DNA of 64,000 nucleotides, from NCBI GenBank assembly GCA_964559125.1, contig CAZLGW010000018.1:51627-115626 (forward strand). The letters run 5' to 3'. The DNA comes from Ravibacter sp964559125. Lineage in GTDB: Bacteria > Bacteroidota > Bacteroidia > Cytophagales > Spirosomataceae. The notes under the pieces were generated by a model, which was not told the DNA's origin, ran no database searches, and was given only the letters and a program-made list of their open reading frames with translations. This document shows, in pieces, positions 53,662 through 61,041 of the stretch. Numbering within the stretch: position 1 is the stretch's first letter; each line of letters begins with the position of its first letter. Made by a program: the position numbers and the translations under genes.

Positions 53662-53996
53662 CACAAGTACTTCGCAAATGCAAACCACTTCCTTGTCTCC
53701 AGGTACTCCAGATCGTGCTGGTTACTGAAGGCTTCCCGTTCGAAGGAAATATTGAAATAGGCCCTGGTATGATTGCGGTAGAGGACGAGCCTGACGAAGT
53801 ACTCTAATAAATAGAGAATATAAAAAAGGATCAGGCCGAGTTCCAACTGCTGTCGGAGGTGAATCTGCTCGTGGTTTAGCAGCACCCTGCCGGCGCCGGC
53901 GCGTTTGACGAGAATGAACGGGAACAGCGCCATCCCTTCGACGTGTAAGCGGGGCGTCCTGATCACAAAACCTTGAAATGCCATAGCCTGTTTCAA
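53661..53996 (-). CDS. Small membrane protein with HExxH motif
   Basis: A 111-residue protein. It has an N-terminal beta/hydrophobic part (FVIRTPRLHVEGMALFPFILVK), the motif NHEQIHLRQQLE (zinc-type HExxH at 42-46), one strong membrane segment (LILFYILYLLEYFVRLVLY) and an acidic stretch, FEREAFSNQHD (Glu86/Glu88), that could offer the third ligand. This layout resembles a minimal gluzincin. Homologues appear in other Bacteroidota as hypothetical proteins, as far as I recall. Activity is unproven. Confidence 0.65.
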   Translation of the reverse strand: MKQAMAFQGFVIRTPRLHVEGMALFPFILVKRAGAGRVLLNHEQIHLRQQLELGLILFYILYLLEYFVRLVLYRNHTRAYFNISFEREAFSNQHDLEYLETRKWFAFAKYL

Positions 53997-54085
53997 TCCG
54001 AATATCCGCGTAAATTTAGCGTTTTGAAAATAAACAGCTTAGTTTTGTATTTGCCGAATTTTGAGCGATAGTTTAAATAGTTAAC

Positions 54086-54625
54086 ATGAAAGGTAAATCA
54101 GGAGTCGTATTCGTAGCAGCCCTTGCGGTATTTGCAGTTTTGGTGCTTTATCTTACTTTCAGCAGCAGTAGCGGCAGTGAAACGGGATCGGTTGTTTCGG
54201 ATCAGTCGCAAATCGGCCAGGAGCCATATTTGTCGGCCATGTCCGATCTTGAAGGCAACCCGGTCGATATGGAGAAGGATAAGCTGGTTTTCCTGAATGT
54301 ATGGGCCACCTGGTGCGGACCCTGCGTGATGGAGATGCCCGGGATCCAGAGCCTGTATGAAAGGTATAAGGACAATGATAAAGTACGCTTCTATATTGTG
54401 TCGGATGAAGATGCAGAGACTGTTATACCTTTCATAACCAGAAAAGGATATAAGCTGCCTTTTTACAGATATGCCGACAGGTACCCGGGCGTGCTGGACG
54501 GCAATGCCATCCCGAGAAGCTATATCATCTATAAAGGCAGGATACTTGCACAAGTAATAGGGGCTGCTCACTGGGATACTCCTGAAACACATGAGCTCAT
54601 CGACAGGGCGCTCCAGGAGTCCTGA
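54086..54625 (+). CDS. Membrane-anchored thioredoxin-like (TlpA/ResA) protein
   Basis: A 179-residue protein with one N-terminal membrane anchor (VVFVAALAVFAVLVLYLTF) and a periplasmic thioredoxin domain. The redox motif is WATWCGPC (Cys77, Cys80), with the cis-proline region NAIPRSYII. It belongs with the TlpA/ResA group, which reduces disulfides, for example in cytochrome c maturation. A Bacteroidota -7-like box (TAGTTTTG, 54040-54047) lies upstream. The HAD gene follows after 21 bases. Confidence 0.88.
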   Translation: MKGKSGVVFVAALAVFAVLVLYLTFSSSSGSETGSVVSDQSQIGQEPYLSAMSDLEGNPVDMEKDKLVFLNVWATWCGPCVMEMPGIQSLYERYKDNDKVRFYIVSDEDAETVIPFITRKGYKLPFYRYADRYPGVLDGNAIPRSYIIYKGRILAQVIGAAHWDTPETHELIDRALQES

Positions 54626-54646
54626 TAGTTTCCCTATATTTGCGCC

Positions 54647-55306
54647 ATGTCTGTAAATATTGGAGCCATTTTCGATATGGATGGTGTGATCTGTCATACT
54701 AATCCTTACCATTCTGAAGCGTTCAGGGTATTTTTTTCAAGGAGGGGATTCGTTCCTACTGATGAAGAATTCGCCGAACACATGTTCGGGAAAAGCAACA
54801 GCTATATCCTGACGCATTTTCTGAAGCGACCCGTGAAAGGGGAAGAGCTTAAGGAACTCGAAAACGAGAAAGAAGGTCTTTTCAGGGAAATATACAGGGA
54901 CAAGGTAACGCCTGTGCCCGGCCTCATCGATTTTTTCTATGATTTAAAATCGTCCGGTTTTAAGCTGGGAGTAGCCACGTCAGCTCCTTTTGCAAATCTT
55001 GATATGATCCTGAAGGCCCTGCGGATAGAATCGCTTTTTGATTCCCGGCTTGCCAGCGAAGACGTTGTCTACCATAAGCCTGATCCGGAGATATACCTCA
55101 AATCGGCAGCAAACCTTGGTGCCAGGCCGCAGGATTGCGTTGTTTTTGAAGACTCTTTTTCAGGGATTACCGCCGGTTTGGCCGCAGGGGCGAAAGTGGT
55201 AGGTGTGCTTACCTCGCATCGGCCCGAAGAACTACCGGCCTGCAGCCGGTATATCAGCGATTATCTGTCGCTGAACGGACAAGATATGCGGGATTTACTT
55301 AGTTAA
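54647..55306 (+). CDS. HAD-superfamily phosphatase (beta-phosphoglucomutase-like)
   Basis: A 219-residue HAD hydrolase. Motif I is FDMDGVICHT (nucleophile and acid Asp), motif II is GVATSAP, motif III is the Lys in YHKPDPEIY, and motif IV is VFEDSFSGI. A helical cap lies between motifs I and II. The subfamily includes beta-phosphoglucomutases and phosphatases of small sugars; the reaction cannot be told apart here. A TATATTTG box ends 4 bases before the ATG, so a nearly leaderless transcript is possible. Confidence 0.87.
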   Translation: MSVNIGAIFDMDGVICHTNPYHSEAFRVFFSRRGFVPTDEEFAEHMFGKSNSYILTHFLKRPVKGEELKELENEKEGLFREIYRDKVTPVPGLIDFFYDLKSSGFKLGVATSAPFANLDMILKALRIESLFDSRLASEDVVYHKPDPEIYLKSAANLGARPQDCVVFEDSFSGITAGLAAGAKVVGVLTSHRPEELPACSRYISDYLSLNGQDMRDLLS

Positions 55307-55314
55307 GACGCACG

Positions 55315-55338
55315 CTCCCTGAACGGAGTCGAAGGGAG
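55315..55338. repeat. Intergenic hairpin between convergent genes
   Basis: CTCCCT, GAACGGAGTCGA, AGGGAG. It fills the gap exactly up to the stop codon of the minus-strand gene. No T-run. The CTGAACGGAGTCGAAG core recalls dispersed repeats seen in other bacteria. Confidence 0.55.
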
Positions 55339-56625
55339 TTAGGTTTTCAGCTTCTTCTTTTTAGCCGCCGGGAAAAGGATATTGTTAAGAATAAGCCGGT
55401 AGCCAGCCGAATTGGGATGCAGGGCGAGATCGGTAGGCTCTTCGCCTACCCGGTGCTGGTAGTCTTCAGGATCATGCCCTCCGTAAAAAGTAAAGAAGCC
55501 GCGACCATAGGTGCTGTGAATATAACGGGCTTCGCCTGCAGATTTGTTTTCTGCGAGAATGACAACCTCCGGCTTGATGAATTTCTTTTTAAAGGCCGTG
55601 GTTTGCCCCAGGAAACCTTTGAGCAGTGTCGAGTGATTCTGTGTAAGCATGGTAGGGATAGGATCCCATTTGGCCGAGAACTGGAAGAGCGTGAAGAAGT
55701 CATTGCCTTCGTGCAGGCCCCGCTGTTCCTGCTGGTTGTCTATCTCGGAAAACTCGACTTCATAAGCCGGGAGAACCACTTTGAAATCCCTGAAAGCCAG
55801 TGTAGCGTCGTAGTTCAGCTTCTGGTTGGCGGATTTATCGGCCGGATCACCATCGTAAACCGATTCGACGATGTCAACGCCTTCGGCTGCCAGCGCAACA
55901 TCGAAAGTGTCTGTAGCGTTGCACATCGCAAACATATATCCTCCGCCTGCGACAAACTCGGCTATCTTTTTCACGACCGCCAGTTTTAGTTGCGATACTT
56001 TCGAAAAGCCGAATTTGGCCGCTATTTCTTCAGCGACCCGCTTTTGCTCCCGGTACCATGGGAAATCCTTGAAATGAATAAATTTACCGAACTGTCCGGT
56101 GAAGTCCTCGTGATGCAGGTGCAGCCAGTCGTATTCGGGCAGCTTGTCGTTGAGGACTTCTTCGTCAAAGATCATGTCGTAGGGAATTTCGGCATAAGTC
56201 ATGACGAGTGTCACCGCGTCGTCCCAGGGCTGTTTTGTCTTGGGCGTGTAGACTGCGACCTTAGGGGCTTTCTGGAGCTTCACCGCATCCATATTGACGT
56301 CGGGCGCAGTTACCTCGTTGAGGATGGAAGCAGCGGCAGCTTCGGATATTACTTCGTAGCTAACCCCCCTCACGGTCATTTCAGCCGCAAATTTCTGGTT
56401 ATATGTCACCATGAAGCTGCCGCCCCGGTAATTGAGCAGCCAGTCTATTTCGGTGTCGTAATTATTTAGTATCCAGAAGGCGATCCCATAGGATTTGAGG
56501 TGATTGGTCTGCCCTTCATCCATCGTAATCAGCAGGCGATTGGCCGAAGAAGGTTGCAGAAATGTAAAAAAAATGATAAACGGAATAATAAAGCGTATCA
56601 CCGGTTTGAATCTTTCAATCTTCAT
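55339..56625 (-). CDS. Secreted/periplasmic protein of the family commonly labelled 'asparagine synthetase B'
   Basis: Start chosen at the ATG at 56625 (428 aa), where a signal peptide begins (MKIERFKPVIRFIIPFIIFF, ending SSA). The family, frequent in Bacteroidota, is recognised from LLITMDEGQTNHLKSYGIA, LLNYRGGSF, KQPWDDAVTLVMTYAEIPYD and YDWLHLHHEDFTGQFGKF. Despite the common database name, it has no N-terminal Cys glutaminase site or PP-loop of AsnB. The C-terminal part (FFTFYGGHDPEDY, ALHPNSAGYRLILNN) recalls ThuA/DUF4159-type glutamine-amidotransferase-like folds. Function unknown. Confidence 0.8.
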   Translation of the reverse strand: MKIERFKPVIRFIIPFIIFFTFLQPSSANRLLITMDEGQTNHLKSYGIAFWILNNYDTEIDWLLNYRGGSFMVTYNQKFAAEMTVRGVSYEVISEAAAASILNEVTAPDVNMDAVKLQKAPKVAVYTPKTKQPWDDAVTLVMTYAEIPYDMIFDEEVLNDKLPEYDWLHLHHEDFTGQFGKFIHFKDFPWYREQKRVAEEIAAKFGFSKVSQLKLAVVKKIAEFVAGGGYMFAMCNATDTFDVALAAEGVDIVESVYDGDPADKSANQKLNYDATLAFRDFKVVLPAYEVEFSEIDNQQEQRGLHEGNDFFTLFQFSAKWDPIPTMLTQNHSTLLKGFLGQTTAFKKKFIKPEVVILAENKSAGEARYIHSTYGRGFFTFYGGHDPEDYQHRVGEEPTDLALHPNSAGYRLILNNILFPAAKKKKLKT

Positions 56626-56773
56626 TTGCAGATTTACCATCATAAATTGACCCTCGGGGAGGTTATTTCTCCGGAGGGGGAAGCCGAAGTTAAGAACTAA
56701 CGATGAAGGTAGGAAATTTATTGATATTGCGGAGCGGTAAACTACTTTACAACCAGCAACTTTACAACAAACA

Positions 56774-58021
56774 ATGAATATCATTGAAACTATCAGGGAA
56801 GGGATAAGGTCGATCCAGGGGAATGCGCTGCGTACGGTGCTGACGGCGATGATCATCGCGATCGGTATTACCTCCCTGGTGGGTATCCTGACAGCGGTAG
56901 ACGGTATCCAGAAATCGGTGAACGACACTTTTGCGGAGCTCGGATCGAATACTTTCACCATTGTCAATAATTTCGATCCCTGGCAGCGGAACAGGGGGCG
57001 GAGCGCCAGGGTAAACCCGCCTGTTACATTTCGGGAGGCTACCACCTTTGCAGAAAAATTCAAAGAGAAATATGACGCCAGGGTATCTGTCTTCGCGAAT
57101 GTAAGCGGAGCGGTGGAGGTAAAGTACGGGTCTAAAAAGACGAACCCGAATATCAGCGTGATCGGGATAGATGAAGACTACCTCGTCATTAATGGCTATG
57201 TAGTAGGAAAGGGCAGGAATGTCAACAAGTCGGACCTGGAAAATTCGATGAATATCGCGGTGCTGGGGCAGGAGCTCGGCCGGAACCTGTTCGGTGACCT
57301 TGATCCGGTAGGGAAGCATATTTCCTTCCTGGGAGGGCGATTTCTCGTAGTAGGCCTGCTGGACAAAAAGGGAGAGCTGGGCGGAGGTACCGGCTCCGAC
57401 AGGGTATTGCTGGTGCCGCTGACTACCGGGCGGGCGCTGGCTGCCAACCGGGCGCTGACCTATACCGTCACGGCATCTCCTCCTGATGTCCTGGAAGCAG
57501 AGCTGATAGTGGAAGAGGCGAGGGGTCTGATGAGAAATATAAGAAACGACCAGATCGGCCAGGACGATTCTTTCCTGATCGAAAGGGCCGATGCGCTGGT
57601 GAAGGAGCTCGAAAACGTAACCGGTTATCTGCGTATAGGAGGATTTGTAATAGGGATCATCACCCTTCTGGGGGCTTCGATCGCCCTGATGAATATCATG
57701 ATGGTATCGGTGACCGAGCGGACCCGCGAGATCGGCATCCGCAAATCGCTGGGCGCCACCCCCGCTGTGATCAGGTTCCAGTTCCTGAGCGAAGCCGTGA
57801 TTATATGCCTGTTGGGTGGCCTGGGCGGATTGCTGCTGGGGTTGCTTATCGGCAATGTGCTTTCGGGTGTAATCAGCCAAGGCACGGCCGGTTTTGTTTT
57901 CCCGTGGCTATGGATGATCCTCGGGATCGTGGTTTGCGTCATTGTAGGGGTTTTATCGGGCGTATACCCAGCGGTGAAAGCATCAAAGCTTGACCCCATT
58001 GAAGCGCTCAGATATGAGTAA
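56774..58021 (+). CDS. ABC transporter permease (MacB/FtsX type)
   Basis: A 415-residue protein with the MacB-like layout: first helix after about 20 residues (LRTVLTAMIIAIGITSLVGI), a large periplasmic domain (about 45-280), then three C-terminal helices with TRDREIGIRK-like TERTREIGIRKSLGATP and YPAVKASKLDPIEALRYE. Such permeases work with a separate MacB-like ATPase in efflux or lipoprotein-related mechanotransmission. No ATPase gene is adjacent. Confidence 0.92.
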   Translation: MNIIETIREGIRSIQGNALRTVLTAMIIAIGITSLVGILTAVDGIQKSVNDTFAELGSNTFTIVNNFDPWQRNRGRSARVNPPVTFREATTFAEKFKEKYDARVSVFANVSGAVEVKYGSKKTNPNISVIGIDEDYLVINGYVVGKGRNVNKSDLENSMNIAVLGQELGRNLFGDLDPVGKHISFLGGRFLVVGLLDKKGELGGGTGSDRVLLVPLTTGRALAANRALTYTVTASPPDVLEAELIVEEARGLMRNIRNDQIGQDDSFLIERADALVKELENVTGYLRIGGFVIGIITLLGASIALMNIMMVSVTERTREIGIRKSLGATPAVIRFQFLSEAVIICLLGGLGGLLLGLLIGNVLSGVISQGTAGFVFPWLWMILGIVVCVIVGVLSGVYPAVKASKLDPIEALRYE

Positions 58022-58074
58022 GAACAAGCCGTGCAGAGCCCCGGAAAGAAATACCATTTTTGGGGCTTTAAAAC

Positions 58075-58104
58075 TTGTGTAAATAATTTTTCTCTTTACT
58101 TTTG
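58075..58104 (+). promoter_or_regulatory. Promoter of tRNA-Leu (TTG-N19-TAnnTTTG)
   Basis: TTG at 58075-58077, 19 bases, then TACTTTTG at 58097-58104, matching the Bacteroidota housekeeping consensus exactly. It ends 24 bases before the tRNA. Confidence 0.7.
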
Positions 58105-58128
58105 CAGTCCCAATGCGGGAGCATTAAT

Positions 58129-58212
58129 GCCCAGGTGGCGGAATTGGTAGACGCGCTGGTCTCAAACACCTGTGGCCGCAAGGCCGTGCCGGTTCGACTC
58201 CGGCCCTGGGTA
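58129..58212 (+). tRNA. tRNA-Leu (anticodon CAA)
   Basis: An 84-base class II tRNA. Acceptor stem GCCCAGG/CCTGGGT (first pair G-U), discriminator A, D-arm with GGTAGAC, anticodon loop CTCAAAC with anticodon CAA at 58163-58165, a long variable arm (GTGGCCGCAAGGCCGT region) and the T-arm GGTTCGACTCC. The anticodon stem has a U-U mismatch at its second pair. The CCA end is not encoded. Confidence 0.93.
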
Positions 58213-58219
58213 CTGAAAT

Positions 58220-58250
58220 CCCCTGTAAGTCGTTGATTTACAGGGGGTTT
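58220..58250 (+). terminator. Terminator hairpin after tRNA-Leu
   Basis: CCCCTGTAA (58220-58228) pairs with TTACAGGGG (58238-58246), followed by GTTTGCTTTT. It could also hold the attachment core of an island; no matching second copy lies in the window. Confidence 0.65.
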
Positions 58251-58307
58251 GCTTTTGATGGGTGGCTAAAAGGGTGGCTCTCTTAAAATAGATGAGATCC
58301 GATTTCA

Positions 58308-58682
58308 CTAACTGAACGTAAGCGTGACAGAACCATCTTGATCTTTAGTAAAGTCTACGTCAAGCCATTTCTCAAACGTGTTTTCCTTAACCATACACGA
58401 GAGATCCAGATGCGATCCCTCCTTCTTAGATATCGTCATTGACTTTTTCTTTTTGTCGAACTGCAAGTAAATTTCGGACAGTATTGTTTTATCCGTCATT
58501 TTATCCCATTTTTTTTGAAGATCACCAGCTTTGCTGTTGTCTTTCTTGTAATCCCTTCGAAATTTTCGGAGCGGCTCAATCGAGTCAACAACCGCTAACA
58601 GATAGAACAACGGATAGTCATTCACCTTGATCGGGCAGCGTTCTTGTAGAAGCCGGGGAGCTCGCTCGCTGTTTCTGGCCAT
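58308..58682 (-). CDS. C-terminal part of a frameshifted HD-domain protein
   Basis: A 124-residue frame whose first 19 residues (rich in Arg, Ser and Pro) look non-coding, while the rest (PIKVNDYPLFYLLAVVDSIE) matches what should follow the last His of the upstream HD domain: in related HD proteins a stretch like 'ENPLAFLLILCDELQEW' follows there. One missing base in a CCC run (plus-strand GGG at 58633-58635) would join the two frames. The last 60 residues are charged with alternating strands. I read it as the second half of one gene, not an independent gene. Confidence 0.55.
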   Translation of the reverse strand: MARNSERAPRLLQERCPIKVNDYPLFYLLAVVDSIEPLRKFRRDYKKDNSKAGDLQKKWDKMTDKTILSEIYLQFDKKKKSMTISKKEGSHLDLSCMVKENTFEKWLDVDFTKDQDGSVTLTFS

Positions 58683-59524
58683 ATGTTGTGGATAGAAACG
58701 GCATCCGAAGCCAGTTTATATAGCTTCTCCACACCTTCATCCCACTTTAATTTGGTCTCCTTATTATTCTGATTGGCTATTCTGACTTTGACTAGCCTGT
58801 CATATAAAACAATTCCCGCTAATATGCCATGCTCCAACTTTCCGCACTTGACTCGCCTGAATTTAAAGTACTCTTTTCGGATAGAGGTCAGATGAGTACA
58901 AGGCGTAGTGTCTTCTTTATCAAGCAGTTTGTGCTCTATTTGAAACCTCTCGTATAAGTCTTCCAGATTTGAAATGGCGGCATTTTCTTTTCCTGACTCC
59001 TCAATATGCTTGGCAATGTCGTGATACAAAACAGATAGAAACCATACGAATAGGAGATTGCTCTCGTATTTTTCAGAAAGGTCGATCCACTCCAGAATCT
59101 TTTTCTCATCCTCATCGGACTTTCCTTCATCACTTAATTCCGGTGGAGTAACCTTGATCAGATCAAGATGCTTGTTGATTATTATACCTAAGAGAAATAC
59201 CGATGAAACGTGATTAGCGGCCAAATACTTTTCATAGCGATCCCGGTCATTTTCTACCACCTGCGTTTTCCCAGAGATCTCAAACATTTGCTTGATAAAA
59301 TCAAAATGCCCATCGCATCGAGTATCAGGCTTATTATCGAAGCTCGGCAGGTTGGCTGTTTCACTTATGTAGTAATCCCAATCCTTAATATTTAGCGAAT
59401 CGATGAGGGTTTTGATATTTTTCTTCTTTGTTTTCATTATTTTTTTCAGAGTTCTACTTTCTCTAATTGAGATTCGGGTAATTGGAAAGTGTTGGTGTAA
59501 TACTTTTAGCTGATGGTTTGCCAT
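58622..59524 (-). CDS. HD-domain phosphohydrolase-like protein, N-terminal part (frameshifted)
   Basis: A 300-residue frame with an HD-superfamily metal site: NHVSSVFLLGI (His105), LYHDIAKH (His168-Asp169), LEHGILAGIVLYDRL (His232) and VSIHNIW (His279). It stops 21 residues after the last His, too early for the domain; its missing end lies in the -1 frame. The start at 59524 lies 6 bases after the stop of the 149-residue gene, so both are one operon; an ATG at 59437 is an alternative. HD proteins hydrolyse phosphoesters, often nucleotides. Possibly a pseudogene. Confidence 0.65.
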   Translation of the reverse strand: MANHQLKVLHQHFPITRISIRESRTLKKIMKTKKKNIKTLIDSLNIKDWDYYISETANLPSFDNKPDTRCDGHFDFIKQMFEISGKTQVVENDRDRYEKYLAANHVSSVFLLGIIINKHLDLIKVTPPELSDEGKSDEDEKKILEWIDLSEKYESNLLFVWFLSVLYHDIAKHIEESGKENAAISNLEDLYERFQIEHKLLDKEDTTPCTHLTSIRKEYFKFRRVKCGKLEHGILAGIVLYDRLVKVRIANQNNKETKLKWDEGVEKLYKLASDAVSIHNIWPETASELPGFYKNAARSR

Positions 59525-59530
59525 GGTCCA

Positions 59531-59980
59531 CTACCACGGCAGATCTGCATCCTCCTCCAGCCTCCTTTGATATTCTTCCTGATTATCTACTTCGGTTTTG
59601 TCGATCACGATGCCCTTTTCGATATCGAGGAAAATGTCTTTCTCAAAGAGAGACGAGTAGCCGCCATGGACATAGTAAAGTAACTCGCCCATGGGGATTC
59701 GTACCTTCCCCGTAAACCACCCGGCAAATACTTCTTTCTGGTCGAGGAAAAGAAAACCCAGCCCTTTTTCCTCATAACCTTCTACATAGGCTGTCAGTCC
59801 AACCAGGTAAAGCTTGCTGTCCCGAATCTCCCAGTAGCCCACGTAGCCACGTCGGCACGCGGTATGCGGCGCTATGAACTGCGTATCGCCCAGCAAGTCA
59901 AGATATTGATTCAAAGGCTCAGAAGCCATACTTACTTCTTGTCCTTCGTACAGGAGTTGCTCGTGCAATTGTGCGGTCAT
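59531..59980 (-). CDS. Hypothetical protein (149 aa), first gene of the HD operon
   Basis: A 149-residue soluble protein. It is mainly beta: YVGYWEIRDSKLYLVGL, FLFLDQKEVFAGWFTGKVRI, PMGELLYYVHGGYSSLFEKD and a final IEKGIVIDKTEVDN. No signal peptide or known motif. I recall similar hypothetical proteins in various bacteria but no function. It is divergent from the VWA gene, with 113 bases between the starts, so promoters may be shared and the two operons could be functionally linked. Confidence 0.72.
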   Translation of the reverse strand: MTAQLHEQLLYEGQEVSMASEPLNQYLDLLGDTQFIAPHTACRRGYVGYWEIRDSKLYLVGLTAYVEGYEEKGLGFLFLDQKEVFAGWFTGKVRIPMGELLYYVHGGYSSLFEKDIFLDIEKGIVIDKTEVDNQEEYQRRLEEDADLPW

Positions 59981-60093
59981 GGGTAATTTTAACCTAAGAG
60001 GATGGTCACGATGACTATTTCAGTAAATATACTATTTTTAACGTTGGTTTTATTTTGTTGTACTTTTATCTGAATGATGCTCGCCTCGATGCC

Positions 60094-61038
60094 ATGACCC
60101 AAATACAGAAAGCCACTACCACCGAACTATCCAAAACAGGAGATTCCATCCTTCTCGATACCAGCCTCAGGCCTTACCAGGTCAGGATCAGCCGCGAACG
60201 ACCGGGATGTTTTGTTTTTCTCATTGATCAAAGCGGCAGCATGCGTAGCTCCTGGGGAAACGACAGATCAAAAAGCAAGGCCGATCTCGTAGCCCTGTAT
60301 GTCAATAATGCCTTAAACGAAGTCATTAATATTTGTCAGAAGTCCGAACCGGAACCAAGACCCTATTTTGAAGTGTGTGTTATCGGTTATGGTATGAATA
60401 ACGAGCAATCGGAAATCCTCTGGACGGGCAACCTTGCAGGCCAAACGTTTATAACACCTGCCGAACTTAAACGAAATCCTACCGGGAATGGCGGAGAAAT
60501 TGAAGTCACCAGAAAAACCTTTAAAGGTGAAACCAAAGTGAAGATTCCGGTGCCGTTTTGGTTTAGCCCGCAAGCAGGCAGCCTGACGCCTATGGGGGAT
60601 GCGTTTGATAGGAGCAAAAATATTCTTTCCGATTGGGTCAGACTGCACCCGGATTCGTTCCCGCCGATCGTGATCAATATTACAGATGGTGAGCAAACTG
60701 ATTGTAACGACAACGAGCTGCTTAAAAAAGCGCATAGCTTAAAGCAGATCAAAACGCTCTACGGAAACACCCTGCTCTTCAATGCGCATATCAGCGGGAC
60801 AAATGACGCTGCGATCCTTTTTCCTGAATCTGAAGATGATCTTCCCCAAGATGAACGCTGTCGTCAGCTTTATGAAATGAGCAGCATGTTGCCCGAAATT
60901 TTTAAAAGGCGGATTGCGGCTACGATCAAGAAAACAGATCTGTCCGAAGATACCGGATACGTAGCGATGACTTACCAGGGATCTGTCGGCGATCTTACCC
61001 GCTTCCTGGACATTGGTACCAAGACATTAGAATCATAA
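60094..61038 (+). CDS. von Willebrand factor A domain protein (TerY/YegL-like)
   Basis: Start chosen at the ATG at 60094 (314 aa); TTG codons at 60055 and 60058 also open the frame. The VWA domain has a complete metal site: DQSGSM (45-50), a Thr in GSLTPMGDAF and the Asp in INITDGEQTD. An unusual insert near residues 110-170 carries ARLxx-like polar sequence before the Thr motif. It starts an operon with a kinase-like gene 3 bases downstream and a PP2C gene at the window end. VWA-kinase-phosphatase triads (TerY-P; YegL-YegI-YegK in E. coli) are predicted phospho-signalling modules. Confidence 0.85.
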   Translation: MTQIQKATTTELSKTGDSILLDTSLRPYQVRISRERPGCFVFLIDQSGSMRSSWGNDRSKSKADLVALYVNNALNEVINICQKSEPEPRPYFEVCVIGYGMNNEQSEILWTGNLAGQTFITPAELKRNPTGNGGEIEVTRKTFKGETKVKIPVPFWFSPQAGSLTPMGDAFDRSKNILSDWVRLHPDSFPPIVINITDGEQTDCNDNELLKKAHSLKQIKTLYGNTLLFNAHISGTNDAAILFPESEDDLPQDERCRQLYEMSSMLPEIFKRRIAATIKKTDLSEDTGYVAMTYQGSVGDLTRFLDIGTKTLES

Positions 61039-61041
61039 AGT

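Noticed and set aside
56762..57880. Minus-strand open frame of 372 codons opposite the ABC permease
   Set aside because: Antisense to a clear MacB-type permease; its Gln/Arg/His-rich translation shows no fold.
58308..59524. Toxin-antitoxin pair
   Set aside because: Overlapping frames of small and larger protein suggested it, but the junction fits one HD-domain protein split by a frameshift.
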